This document shows, one piece after another, positions 39,959 to 54,900 of a DNA stretch of 64,000 nt. Under the pieces are notes generated by a model, which worked only from the letters and a program-made list of their open reading frames with translations, was not told where the DNA came from and did no database searches. This DNA comes from Luidia sarsii. Lineage: Eukaryota; Echinodermata; Asteroidea; Paxillosida; Luidiidae. The stretch lies in the NCBI GenBank assembly GCA_949987565.1, contig OX465113.1, forward strand, positions 9,379,942-9,443,941, in the 5' to 3' direction. Position 1 is the stretch's first letter. Each line of letters opens with the position of its first letter. A program made the position numbers and the translations under genes.

Positions 39959-42900
39959 CGGCGACCATGTACCCGAGACGGAGCGGTCGGCGGTCGAAAG
40001 GTAAGCCCCGATTCTCCCCTTTTCCTTGCCCCGATTGCCCGTCCAAAGCCCCGAAACGACGGAGGAACTCACCGCCTCCCTCTCTCTCCCCGCTCCCAGG
40101 TCGTCACGACAGCGGCGAGACGGACGTGCCCCTGGATCTGAGCAGAGGTACGTGCAGTTTGTGATCGGTGACACGACACGGCCGATCGGTCGTGTGCTGG
40201 ACAATGACACTGACAGCGACACCCGGGTCAATGTCGTTCCAAGACCCATTCATTGATTGCCCCGATGTCATCTTGAAACCAAAAAAAGGGGGCGTTTGTC
40301 GGTGTTCTTGAGGGTGGTGATTTTCTCACTTGTTTTCTCGACGGGCTCTTATTCTTAATTCCATGCTTTCTTTTCAGAGGCATAGTCAGTCTGATTATTA
40401 ATATTAATTAAAAGTGCAAATTATTATTTGGTAATTATAAATTATTATCTTTAAAATAATAACACCCATTCATTTATTCGTTCTTTATTATTTGTTTTAC
40501 CACATCTCATTTTATTTGGTGACAAACATAAATACATACATGTTGTTTTGGATATCATCAAGTTCAACTATCTATCAATCATTTTTATCAAGCTTACGTA
40601 CTTTACAAAATATTATACTTTTTTTATAGCCTATGTAGAGGGCCGAATTAAACACTTTGAAAGTGTACTTTGGTTTGGGTGCATTTTTCCCTAGATGGCG
40701 GAAGATGGCTCGCAGAAGGTTATGAAAATAATTTGTAAAATAATGTGATATAAACAAAATGGCAGTGGCTGTTGTTACGGCAGTCGTCCGTGTGGTTCCC
40801 TGACTTCACAGTATTTGTCAGGATGTTTAGCTCTTGGAACCAGACTATCAGCTAATAGACTGGTTCAACCAGCCTGCACTACTGACGAAATACAATCAAG
40901 TCAGGGAATCACACGGACGACTGCTGTAACAACAGCCACTGTGAAACAAAATAAATTCAGGTAGGCCAAGCATCCAAGTGAATGAACAGTCAGGTTACTT
41001 TTTTTCTCTCCAAGAATTTATAGTTGCGGTATTATTACCGTAACCCTCATTCTCCCGTAGGTCGCGACCTTCGGGAGGTTGAGGGTTACGGTTACTGCAA
41101 CTACAAGAGTTAGAGAAACCAAAGAGATGTCCATTGTCTGCAGCATACGCATGGTTATCTGATCCAACTTGAACCCTTCCTCCATGCTTGAACAATGTAC
41201 CGGTAGTAAATAGTAATGATGTATATGCGCAGCAAATGCCAAGGCCTTACAGCCACCATCAAAAGCTTACCGTTTGCAAACAGGTGTTTATGCCTGTGTG
41301 TCTTTGTGATGTCACTGCCAGCAATTGTGACACAATTTTTTAAGTGGTTTGCAAATTTTATCCAAAATTGGTCACTCTGAAGGTCCACGATATCAATATT
41401 GTCGACTATAGTTTGAGAAAAAAACTTAAGACATATTTGCATGCATTTGATGTGTGCTTGATAAAATATAACTTTTTTTCTCATTTTGTGTTATTATAAT
41501 CATCAAAATGGTGTATTAGTCTGCAATCTGTACACACTATTGTAAGTCGATTTTTACAGACATAAATAATTATTCATTGGAAAATGGGTGCAGCCAACCG
41601 TGAAATACCAAGTCCATGTACAATGTACATGTACAATGTATACGTACATTTTACACGTGGATGTCCATACTGTTTTCTGTATTTGAATGCAAATACATAC
41701 ATTCTTTCTTACCAATCTTACTGTTCATTTTCTACATTTTCTACAAATACATGAATGTTGCAAACTGCTGTACTGACTAAATTGACCAAAATATGCAAAA
41801 ATCCCAAATTACTTGGTAGGAGGATTTGACATTTCGATCCAAGCAAAACCTTTCTCAAACATGTCAAAGGCAGAATCACTCTGCCTTTGAGAAAGGTCCT
41901 GCTAAGATGGAAACACCAGGCCATCCTAATTTGTGATAATTAATGCCAATAATGTGTGTATTGATTGATTAATTCTGTTGGGGGGGGGAGGTCCCTGACT
42001 ATTCATTGGTAACAAGTCTCATCCATTACACAACAAGCACAGAAGCAGGATACCAGGGTTTCCAACACTGTGGGGTGGTCCACTTCAAAACATTTTCTCC
42101 CAAAACTGCCACCTCTGGAGTCAAAGTCATGCCTGACAAAAATCTACACAAAAACCATTTAGCACCTTTAGGAATAGCGTACAATACATGTTCAATGAGC
42201 TGCAGACCTATCCCTAAACCTGTTGATTTACTGCCAAAGTGTATGCTTTATAATCATGATTTAGTGAATGAGTTTTTCATCAAACCTAATCCAGAGGATT
42301 TGTACAGTTTGCAACATTTGTGCAGTTTGCATCATTTTTGTATATCACCCTAATCCAGAGGGATTAATTTGCAGTTTGAAAGTTAATGTTTTTCTTATCT
42401 TTTTTAAACTGCGGGCGGGTTCCTGTCATGACCTTACAGTAGCGCCCTCATTTGTATACCGATATTTTTAAAGGTAAAAAATATGACCAATTCCTGAAAG
42501 TCCTTAGCTGGCACCTTTGAAATTTGGATCCCAAAGAAACGCCTGCTAGGATCAAACCTTTGATACCTGAAATATGCAAATTGTGAAAAGGGGTGGAACT
42601 GGGAGAGCATGCCTTTTTCTGATTGAGAAACTCTGCAAGTTACTAAGGTATAAATAAGAGTGATATATGTACAAAAATGTTGCAAACTGCTTACTGACTA
42701 AAATTACCGAAATGCAAATCTCAAAATTTAGTGGGCCTGACATTTCGATCCTAGCAGGACCTTTCTCAAAGGCCTTTGAGACAGGTCCTGCTAGGATCGA
42801 AACGTCAGGCCCACTAAATTTTGAGAAGGTATAAATAAGTTAACACAAAAATCTGTTGCAAACTGCTCGCTGACTAAAATGACCTGCAATTTACAGAAAT

Positions 42901-45900
42901 CTCAAAAGTTAGAGGGCCTGACGTTTTGATCCTAGCAGGACCAAAACGTCAGACCCTCTAATCTTTTGAGAGTTATAAATAAACTGTTTAACTGTTTGTT
43001 TACTAATTACAGTTAATAATCAGACTATGTATTCAAATGTAGTCAGACTAATTAATGCATTCAAATTCTGAACCAGCCTAGCAGAGCCTTTCTCGAAGAC
43101 GGACCAATAACAAATTCTGATCCGACAGTGTAGCTAACTCTTCGCAGACTTCAACAAACCTGTAATTTATACTAACCAAAAGCAGGCTGACTTTTCAATC
43201 CTAGCCGGACCTAGCTTCTCAAAAGCAGAAAAAAAGAAAGAAATTGGTAATCCGATAGCATTGTAAACTCTTTGCTGGCTAAAATGACGGGAAATGTACA
43301 AATCCAAGAGTGGCTGACTTCAATCCGTGCAAGACCTTTCTCAAAGGCAGGGTGAAAACCCCTGTAATCCGATCTGTTTACTGACTAGAGAATGCATCGA
43401 GGTATGGTGAATTCACGCCAAAATCCTGAAAAGTTAAGTTACAGGAAGTACTAAACCTGACAAAATTCAACAGAACCCTCTGTGCCAGTGGGATTTTGTG
43501 TGATTTAGGGTAGTTAGGGTTTTAATTGATTAAAGGGTTATGTAGTTTTTGTCAAAATTTTGGAAAATGGCAAAGAAAACTGTGACTGGGCCGGGACTGG
43601 GACCCGAGACCTCAAAAATCCATCCAAACTTAGCTCTCAATTGCCCCCCCCCCCCATCCACAGTACTAATGTAGTTACTATGACTTTGCCTGGGCTGGGA
43701 CTAGAACCCAAGACCTCCAAAACCGATCAGAACTTAGCTCTCAATTCCTTCCTTTTTTTCCCCTCCCGCAGTATTAACCATGACTTTGAATCACGCCATA
43801 TACCCCGTAGCTCGGCACACCCCCTTCCAAGATATGATTCATTTCAGCAAGGGTTGTATATAAGTGGCTAGCCTAAGGGTCTCTTAGCCTTTAGCTTGTG
43901 GGACGTGAGATCCCAGATGCCTGTCCATGGTGTGTGTGTGTGTGTGGTGGCCGGTGGGTGGGTGGGTAGTGGGGGGGGGGTGTATGGAGATACCCACAGA
44001 TAGTCTCTGTCAGTTTCAGTTTGCGGGGGATCTGTCATTGTTTCTGCGAGTCGTCCGTGGCTGGCAATGTGCCGCCGCAAAAGGAAGAGATTAATTTAGC
44101 CACCGACCGTGACCAGACATTAGGACCGTATCCTGGAATGTGGAAATAACAAATTAATCTGCGTGGATCATCACAAACACGTTCTGTTTGCGTTGTTGTT
44201 GTTGTGTTTTTCTGTCTTCAGATGTTTGCTTTTGAGAAGAGTCCTGCAAGGATCAAAACGTTTGGCCTAAAAAAAAATTTAGATTTATTTTCCTCAGTTT
44301 TTCTTCTTGGGGATGTTAGGTTTCTTTTGTTGGTTTTTGTTCTTCAGTGTGCTTTTATTAGGGGGGGGGGGGACTTGCAATTTCTCACGCAAGATTTGAA
44401 GGTTTGCATGGTCTAAATACTATTACTAAGTGGAAGGTTTGCATTGACACCATGGAACACAACCTTCCACATACCGGTACCTTTTTACATGCACGTATCC
44501 ACTGTAGCCCACTGTTTTCACTGAAAAACTGCACACAATTTATCTTAGTCTGGGTGGGGTATATACATGTACACATGGAAATACAAGTGTACATGTATCT
44601 TGCTCTCACTGAAACTACAATAATAAAAAAACAGAGATGTATTGAATAGTGAATACACAGGGAAATTTGGATATTTGTTTTGATACACTATACGAACGTA
44701 CCGATATGAAGTTTCCGTCTGAAGTCATATGTATTGACAAGATGTATTTCAGCAACAATTTAACACAACATGCTGTAATGCTGATGCACGAAAATTCACC
44801 GTTCAGAGCTGTTCACTGTTCACCATTCAAAATCATTGTAATTTCTTTTGTACATAAAACTTAGTTCTCTTCAAAAGCCATGGACCAGCAGAAACGGAAA
44901 TTAGTTGAGGCCGTATATTCTAGCCTTATTGAATATGCTGGAGAATACTTACACACATACCGGTACATTTCAGTCTGAGCAGGACTTTTCTCAAACAAAG
45001 GCAGAGTGACAAGGACAGAAACAGATAGGAAGGGGGGGGGGAAGAGGCAATGGGATACAGAGGAAGAAAAAAGGAGGAAAAACTGGTAGATAGAGTAGGG
45101 TGAGTGGAACAAATCAAACGGAAATGAACACAAAAGGGTTATAAGTAAACAACTAAACATGTCCAATTTGAAACTACATGTATACTTTTTTTAATTTTAG
45201 GAATGCAGCCTTTCTGCAAACAGTTTTTAATCGAATGAAGGCTTTTCTCTAGTTATGATCACATTTTAAGTCTTGCTAATGATGCATGAACTCCATTTAC
45301 AACCTGTTCCGTATGCAACCACCCACTGACTACATGTGATGTATGCGATTGATTGATAGCAAGATTGTTTGCGTGTACCAGGTGACCTTTAGGGAATGTT
45401 GAGACAGTTGGTAATGACTAGTCTATCTTTGGTACAGTGAAGCTGAGTCCTTAGCCCCCACAGTCACGCGAACATGATGATGTGTTATTGTCCAGGGAGT
45501 GGGCGTCGAGCAGGACATTGCAGTTATTAAATGCTCACTTGATGAATGTTTTCTTTTCATCGTACATGTACCTTTTTGGTTCGTGGTTCTATCCAATGTG
45601 GGCCCAGGGGGGAACTCTTGGGGAGTGGGAAGGAGGGAGGGAGGAGGGGTGGGGGGGAGGGGAGGCAGGCCAGCAGGGAGTGAGAGAGGAATGGATGGAG
45701 TGAGGGACAGAGAGATGGAGGCAGGGAAGGCAGTCAGGGATCGAGAGAGAGGAAGAGAGGGAGGGAGGGAGGAAGGGAGGAAGGGATTGAGAGAGGGATG
45801 GAGAGATGGAGTGAGTAGAGGCAGTCAGGGAGACAGGCAGGGAGCGAGAGAGAGAGGAAGAGAGGGAGAGAGGAAGGGATGTAGAGAGGGAGGGAGGGGA

Positions 45901-48900
45901 CTCAGGGGAGGCAGGCAGGCAAACAGTCAGGCAGGCAGGCAGTCAGGCAGGCAGGGAGCGAGAGAGGGAGAGAGGGAGAGAGGAAGGGATTGAGTGCGAG
46001 ACGGAGGGAGGGAGGAGAGGCAGGTAGTCAGGGAGGCAGGGAGAGAGAGGAAGAGAGGGACAGAGACAGTCAGGCAGGTAGGCAGTCAGGGAGGCAGGGA
46101 GCAAGAGAGGGAGAGAGGAAGGGATTGAGGGCGAGACGGAGGGAGGGAGGGGAGGCAGGTAGTCAGGGAGGCAGGGAGAGAGAGGAAGAGAGGGACAGAG
46201 GCAGTCAGGCAGGTAGGCAGTCAGGGAGGCAGGGAGCAAGAGAGGGAGAGAGGAAGGGATTTAGGGCGAGACGGAGGGAGGGAGGGGAGCCAGGTAGTCA
46301 GGGAGGCAGGGAGAGAGAGGAAGAGAGGGACAGAGGCAGTCAGGGAGGCAGGGAGCAAGAGAGGGAGAGAGGAAGGGATTGAGGGCGAGACGGGGGGAGG
46401 GAGGGGAGCCAGGTAGTCAGGGAGGCAGGGAGAGAGAGGAAGAGAGGGACAGAGGCAGTCAGGGAGGCAGGGAGCAAGAGAGGGAGAGAGGAAGGGATTT
46501 AGGGCGAGACGGAGGGAGGGAGGGGAGCCAGGTAGTCAGGGAGGCAGGGAGAGAGAGGAAGAGAGGGACAGAGGCAGTCAGGGAGGCAGGGAGCAAGAGA
46601 GGGAGAGAGGAAGGGATTGAGGGCGAGACGGGGGGAGGGAGGGGAGGCAGGTAGTCAGGGAGGCAGGGAGAGAGAGGAAGAGAGGGACAGAGGCAGTCAG
46701 GCAGGTAGGCAGTCAGGAAGGCAGGGAGCAAGAGAGGGAGAGAGGAAGGGATGGATGGAAGGACATAGAGAGGGAGGGAGGGGAGGTATGCAGGGAGTGA
46801 GAGAGAGGAAGAGGGGAAAGGATGGAGAGAGCAAGGGATGGGAGGCAGGGAGAGGGAGAGAGGAAGGAACGGAGGGAGAGATGGAGAGATGGATGGAGGG
46901 GAGGTAGGCAGGCAGGCAGGAAGAGAGGGACAGAGGCAGGCAGGCAGTCAGGGAGGCAGAGAGAGAGGAAGAGAGGGAAGGAGGGAGGGAGAGAGGTGGG
47001 TGGGTGGGTGTGTGAGAGGGCAGGCAGGCAGGCGTCAGGCGGGTAGGCGGGTGGGCAGATGGGCACTGGGCAGGCAGGTTGGCAGATATGATTGTTTACC
47101 CTTTTTTTAATAAACAAACAAAGGAATAGGAAATCCGACCTGGAAAGGTTTAAAACAGTTGAATATGAATATAGCAAAGAAAATGTGCATTTAAAGCAGT
47201 CAAAACAGCTGCTTGTAGTATTTGAGATTTGTTTAAAATGTCTGACAGTTCTGCCTTTGAGAAAGGTGCTACGTGTAGGATCGAAATGTCAAGTGTCAAC
47301 CCCTCTCATATTGTGCAATTTGTGTCAAATGAATTCACTAAGCACTTGATTTTGGGCTCGCTCGAAATTCATGAGGTTTGAGCAAGGCTTTGGGAAATTG
47401 GGATTCTCTGTATAGATTGTCCCCCCCCCCCCACACACACACACACCTGTACATGCGTATACTTGTGGGGTATTTCCTTTGTTCTCGTGTACTAAAAAAA
47501 CACTCCCAGAAAAGCCTAAATCAAATCGCTTCCTTTCGAACCAGAATCACTTTCCTAGGCTGAAATTTCTAGCGAACGTCCCTTATATACGGTAAAATAG
47601 TTCTATTTGCGACAGATACAGTGTACATGTAAACATACCTCGAAAATTCCTCCTTTTTGAGTTAATTCCAAATAATCAGATTCCTGAAAACCTTATGGGG
47701 TACCAAAAAAGGAGCGTTCCCATTGTTCTGAGTACCCACCCATTGTTCTGGTACCCTGCAACCCACCTTATGTAAACCCACACACACACACGATATGCAA
47801 AAGAAAAGAAAACGGGAGAGAAGTGTTGAGCGGGAAAAGCTATTTATGGGTTGTGCAAAGTGCAGACTGAGAGGTTGCTACAGCGATTGAACGTGTGATG
47901 CCGATAGTGTGCGTAGGTCATCACTTTGTGCGTCGGCCGCGTGGATTTGTTGCGTTGGCTTTATCCAGTCCCCCTTGTTTATCCACATTGGAATATCCGC
48001 TTGCCGAAGCACGCCCCCTCCTGCACTTGAGAATGCATGGTACTGTACATGTACATGTAGCCTTCCCTCTCTTCCCAACCCATTTCAACGACCTTGCTTG
48101 GAGCAGATGCAATATCCCCCATGATACAGTATAATGTAGAGAGGTGTTGGGCCGCATACAAAATGTGGCCGGTAGCGGTTAAGACCCCACTTTCTATGCG
48201 CTCTACATACTGTACCTACTACATGCACATGTGCGGTAGACCAATACAGGTGTGCATGTACAATTGCAATCTATTCACGTACACATGTACAGACTACAGT
48301 ACATTATATTGCAAAATACTGTACATGTGTATACATTGTACATGTACAGTGTCTTGTTTCATGTACCGGTACAGTATTCATGGTATTGTACATTGTGTAC
48401 AGTATTATGTGTTTTTAGCTTGGACTTGTGCATTTACCGGTACAGTACTGTATCTCTGTTCAATTTGGATACTGTACTGTACAGACACTGTATGTATACA
48501 CTAAGGCTGTTGTCGACAAGGCTTTTGTCGACATTGTCGCGACAAAGAAAATATTCCGACATGTCGACAAGGTTTCTCGGTTGTCGCGACAAAAACAATA
48601 AAATACATTAGCCTACCTCTAGTCATAATGGCCAATCTCTGAAAAGAAGGGAATAAAAAGGGAACAAAAGATCCTATAATTGTGTGCTGAGCATTTCATT
48701 TTTGCTTATCCACGCCGCAAAATAATAGTTACTAAATATGTTGGAAGTTGAAAGGGATCGCGACGCGACCAAAGAAAATCGTTCACAGAACGCATTTTTC
48801 CATTACGATGTACAGTATATACCGTATAGCGCACGTTTCTATGGCCGGTCGACAGCAGTACAGTAGCTGGCATACGTTGCTGCATCGCATGCATTTAATA

Positions 48901-51900
48901 CACGTGCGTACGGGATACCAGTGCAATGCAGAGATCGGGAAAGATCGTGGACGTCCGAGGGAAGGATCGAGAAATGAGATCGCACGTGCGTCGCGGTCGG
49001 TACCTCGCTGAAAGTAGCTGCATGTTTGGGCCCAAAATCCCGGCGGCCGCGGATTTTATTTCGTTGAAAAACGGACCGGAAGTACATTATGTACATCGGA
49101 AAAAGGCCTCCTTTGCCGCATACGTTCTAGGTTTGTCTGAATGTATGGCTGAATACGCGGCCTCCTCCGTTTTTAGGCCCAATACGCGGCTGGTTTTTGG
49201 GTGCCCAATACGCGGCTACCTTTAGCTAGGTGCGGACGGTGACGTCTTTTCTTTTCATCGAAACTATCTGGTTCTACAACTTCCATGTACATGTGTAAAA
49301 AGCCAATAGGAAAACCACTGCAGCCGCTGTGCAGCGAATTCATAAATATTCATTATTTCTTGCAGTGATAACGCACGCATCGCCGATCGATGACGTCATG
49401 AATAAACAATGAGCAATCGCTTTTTTATGATTTTATAAGGAAATTACGACTGTAACACCCAATATCGGCACAAAAAATATTTTGTTGTGTATTATGTTAA
49501 ATACGAAAGCCATTAAAATATGAAATTTTATTGAAATTAAGATTATCCATGAAAACTAATTTCACAAGTTCACAACTATGGCGGTTTGACATGCCCCATT
49601 CGTTTATTAACTAAAAAAAATCCGAAATTGTGACTACAGATTTTTGACTAAATCGAGTCTCTGTCGCGACAATGTCGACAGTCGGCATAAAATTCTCGCG
49701 ACATGTCGACAAGAATTTTTTCTCACGACAACAGCCTTAGTATACACCATGTATACAGTTCCATGGTACATGTACATGTACATGTACATGTACATGTACA
49801 GTGTACATGTACTGTAGTACATACATGTACCTGTACGTGTATGCAGTACTGTACATGTATATATGGTACATTGTGTACATGTACATGTGTACATGTATAC
49901 GTATGACTACGTGCACATACCGGTAGTCTGGTAGTGGTACATGTACTGTACAGTACATGTACATGTGTGCACTGTACACACATGCACTTGTGCATTGCAT
50001 TACCACAAATTTGTCAGTCTTACAACAAAATAACCGGCAAGTACTGTACTGTATCTCAGTTCAGTGTTATCAAAATTTCGCTTAAATTTGGACGAAACTC
50101 TTCTGAGACCAGTTCCTCCCATGAGAGGATACATGTACTTGTTCAGCCTTGTTCAATTTAAATCCATTGATTTTAAGATCAAGTCGGACATACTGTAAAA
50201 CCCTACAAAAAAGGCAAAATGCTGAAGATGGGGAATAGTAATGTAAACCAAAAAAATTTGTCAAAATTATAGTGTGTCCGACTAAAAATTATACTAAAAT
50301 TATACTATACCTGGAGTAGAGTTCAGTAATAATAGCATTGCAGTGTCTGAATGTAGTAGACTACACACCTGTACATGTATGTAGTACATGTATGACTGGT
50401 AGTCATTTGATAGTGGTGCGTGTACTGTATGTACGCGAGTATTGTGAATGGTCTGCAAAGGAAATATAATTATGACATCCGAAACTCCAATCTCCTCATT
50501 TGCCACGTTGACCTCATAATGCACACGATGTACATGTACATGTATACTGCAATAGTGCTATGCGAGAATGTCTTTGAACAAACTGAATTTTGGGCTACAG
50601 TATTTGTGGTGGAGACAAATTTTATCAAGTAATGAAAATTTGAAACACGAAAATCCCAAGGCATCGTGTTCTGCTGGAATCAATATGTCAGTGCAGTCAG
50701 TCCCTCTCAAAGGGAATTTTTCCAAAGTTATTGTAAAGTGATTGCCAAGTGTAAAACTTCTTTAGAGCACAGGGTGAGTGAAAAAAAGCTCAGGTCTAGC
50801 AAGATTCTTCAGTGACTACCGGTAGACCCTTTTTCCGCCACGAAATTTGATGCCCGCATACTGTACATTATGGTATCTTGACGTGTGTTCATGAGCATAC
50901 CGGTACATGATGTACTGTGCAAGTACAATATGTACACGTACGATATGTCGTTGAATTATAAATACATGCAGTAGTTTTCACCAAACTACAGTGTGTACAG
51001 TAATTACCAGTATAAAACAGAATATTCCGGTCAAATTGGAGATTGTACCGCATGAATATGGCCTTGATGAAAAATCCAATGAATATTGCCGAGAATCCTG
51101 CCCAGTGACATTTAAAACTCTTCGTTCTGGGCATGCCCCTTGGGGAGTTCGCTTGCCAGTTGCCAGATTGATTGGGGAATTCCTGATAAAAGCATTTTTC
51201 TGCCCCCCCCCCCCAAAAAAAATGTGTGGTGTAAAATTTCCAACTTGGATGCATGATTATACTGTCTGATGTCATCAGTGTGCGAAGTGTCTGGCTTTTT
51301 TTTGCACGAAAATCTCTGGGAAAAAATCGTAAAAACCTAAATTTGGGATGGCGCTTTGCTTCCGTTTTTCAGAACCAGCGGACAACGTAAGGGACGTCCT
51401 GATCCATGTGGTGCAAGAACGGAACATCAACAAAAGCAGGCGCGTCTCTTTCCTCAACAACTTTGTCAAGGTGAGCCTGTTCCACGCCCAGAACATTTCT
51501 GTCACCCGTTACATTTGTTTGTAAATGTTGTAATGATCACTATTCGTCCTGACCGTCTGGCTAGCTGGTTGTTTGTTTAGCCGTCTGCATAACAAATTTT
51601 AAATGCTTCCTTCTTGGAAGCTCATACATGTGTAAATATGACCTTCTCTGTCACTTCAAAAAAAGGTACTTACGGTAAGTCGATGTATGCAGTCCCGCTT
51701 ACCAGGGTATCATGTACAGAGGAAACCTGTTTTTTTTTGGTTTAAAAATAAGTGTTTCAAAACATCTACTATGTACATGTATACGTATAATTTCAATATT
51801 CATAACCAGAAATTTATGATGAATTTGATTTAAAGCCCCTACACAACATTGGTAAGATCGAAAATCAGAAATGTTCACAGATTTACATGAAAATTATACA

Positions 51901-54900
51901 GTTTGAAGTTGGTTATAGTAGAAACCTCTCACTGAAATATTTCTGCCTAAAATGTTGTATTTTGGGAGAAATGAGTAAAAGAAATAGTTAATGTCTCACC
52001 GAGATCTAAATTATTTTTCGGAACAGTACAGCATTGAATGCTGCATTTTCGCGAAACCAATGAAGCAGTTTCCACGATTTTCTCGAGACTCGGTTGGCGG
52101 ATTGAGCTGAAATTTTCACAGGTGTGCTACTGTATTTCATGCATATGTTGGATTAGTTAATGTACATGTATGGATGCTATTCTTTGACCTCGACCAATGT
52201 TGTGAAGGGGCTTTAAAAAGAAAGAATATATCAGCAAGTTTATGCTCAATGGTTTCATCCTCATTTCTCCTTCAGTCATTTGCAAACAATTCTGAGAATG
52301 AATGTACACATTTTCAGACTACTCGAAAATGCAATGTGCTGCAGGCCTCAAACATACCGTACATCAATTTAAAGCTTTATTAAATGGCTATTCCATCCAT
52401 GTGTAAAGCAAAAGTGTGAGATCTTTCGACTTAAAGGGGGAAGAAACCCAGAGAAAAATGTTGGCTTATCTGATTGGGTGTTAAAAACAACCTACAATTA
52501 CCTATGTGCTACTCACCTACGAGTTTCATAAAGAGGGTCGAATTCGCATTCCCGCAAACCGCCATCTTTTCGAATGGCCCGCCAGTCACTACGGGGGGTA
52601 TGACATCGCAACGGAAACTCCCACAGTGGCCCTACTACAATATATACTGTGTGCAGTTATACACGCGCGAACTGAACGATGGTGTACTGCCAGGCTTTGG
52701 ATGTCAAAATGCCAGCGGGAAAACGCTGGGGAAATCTTTCCATGCAGTTCCCAACAAGGACAAGAGACCTGTTTGACATCCAAAAGCCTGGCAGTACACC
52801 ATCGTTCAGCTCGCAAGTGTATAACTGCATGCAGTTTATACATGTAGTAGAGGTACATCTGTCCGGGCCCATGCGGGAGTTTTTCGTTGCGATGTCATAC
52901 CCCCCGCAGTGACTGGTGGCCCATTTGAAAAGATGGCGGTTTGCGGGAACACGAATTCGACCACCAAATTCCATGATTTTTCCCTCTTATGAAACTCGTA
53001 GGTGAGTAGCACCATGGAGCTATTAAAAGGGATGTACATGTAGCACATAGAATTGTAGGTTGTTTGTAACACCCAATCAGATAAGCCAACATTTTTTTCT
53101 GGGTTTCATTCCCCTTTAAGACTTTTTCTGCAGTGAGGATCACAAATGTGCCAGTCTTATTCTCATTCTGGGATGCAGACACCCACACATGATTAGTGAC
53201 CTTTGTTGCTTCGGACAAAAGTGTTTATCCCAAACTGTCGCTGAAGCCGTCTTTAATGAAGTCATATTGGAAGCTTCCCCATTCGGAGAATGTTACGCCA
53301 TCCGTCGGCTTAGTAACTTACGCAAGACTTAGCTTCTAAAGTAGCCGGCATATGGCTGTTCGCGTAGGTATATTGGTTCTCTTCTTTCTTTCCTTTTCTG
53401 GTAAAGCCCTACCGCCTTTCATATGCCCAGAGGATATTTCATTAAAAGCCAGAATCCTCCCCTCCTTCTCTGTCATCCCGAGACTGCACGATATTCATCC
53501 ATTCAGCGTTGAGCTGAGACAGACACACCCCATGATCCATAACCGCGGGCCTCCTCCGTCTCCGTTACAGAATCCTCTCTCTCCCCTGGAGGGAGGATGC
53601 TTAGGAGGCGTGCGAGAAGGTCACACTTTCAGGACGCTGGCTGCGAGGTGTTGTTTTTTGTCCTCCGGCCCTGCCCACAAATTCAGCATTCAGAATTGCC
53701 GCTAATGTGAAACTTAAGCTGTAACAATGAAGACGCGGTATTGTCTGCTTGAAAACAAGTTGATTTCACACACTAACCAACACATTTTGGTAAAATATAA
53801 GTCTCTGATAACATGGATAAGAATGACCCGAAACAGACAATTTTGAAAAAAATTTAATCCACGGGCTTGTTGTTTTTACCCTCGCAAGATCATTTTCAAA
53901 GGCAGATTATTTTTTATCAAAAGTACATTGATATAAAACAGTTACCAGGCAGGGTCTCTCAATTTTTAAGAAGTGAACATTGCCAGTAATTTAAGCCGTT
54001 ACATGTACATGTAAGTGGTTTAAGTTTCAGGTGTAAAAATCATGCTTTTCAATGATGCTTTCAATTTTTGCGGGGTTAGTTAGCAAAGCACCCTGGGTAA
54101 GCAAAGCACCCTGGGTAAGCAAAGCATCCTGGGTAAGCAAAGCACCCTGGGTAAGCAAAGCATCCTGGGACTCTGTGCCTGTGTATTTCCACTCTACTGA
54201 CAACGGGCAGAGCATACACTGTCTGAAACGTCGACTTGCTGCCTCATCTCAAACCCATACTACATGTACACTACCAGTACTACCACATGAACACTTTACA
54301 TTTCTCGAATACACTTTTGAATACACTGTACATGTGGTGACACTAGAACAAACTTTCCACGTTGCGATTCCACAGTGCCAACATCGAGTGTAGCGGCTAT
54401 TACAGAATTTCCTGCCTTACATGTATTTGCGGTGGCCTCCCCAGATTGGCGCCATTAGCTGGAAAGATATGCCGTCACAGATGCCACTGAATTAGGCCCT
54501 GTCCTCAGTACACGAACACTTAGCAAAGGGAACCTTGAATCAAGTTTGCCTACATGTACAATGTGTGCATCCCTTGGCTGCCTTCCGTACAATTTACTGT
54601 ACAGTGAGGATGGTTGTGGATTAGGATTTTTTTTTTTGCCCTGGCTCTAATCTTCATCCAGAATTGGATAAGGGACTACGTAAATAGTACCGGGGTACTG
54701 TTTATCATGAATCTTTCTTCCTCTATCTGTTTTTTTTTAAACCACAAATACATTGTACATGTACATGCACCGGAAATGACCAAATGCCCATTTCAATTGC
54801 GAAATTTGCAAAATTCTATTACATTTTTGGTATAGATAGTGCATTGGAAATTTGGTATAGGATTGGGATTGGTTTGTGCATTGGTAAAGGGTTGGGTTTT

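Noticed and set aside
45499..46907. Arg/Glu/Gly-rich frames
   Set aside because: They come from the GA-rich array; no domain, and frames exist in several phases.
53352..53705. Frame beginning with a signal-peptide-like stretch
   Set aside because: The rest has no domain, no splice support and lies in a RICTOR intron.
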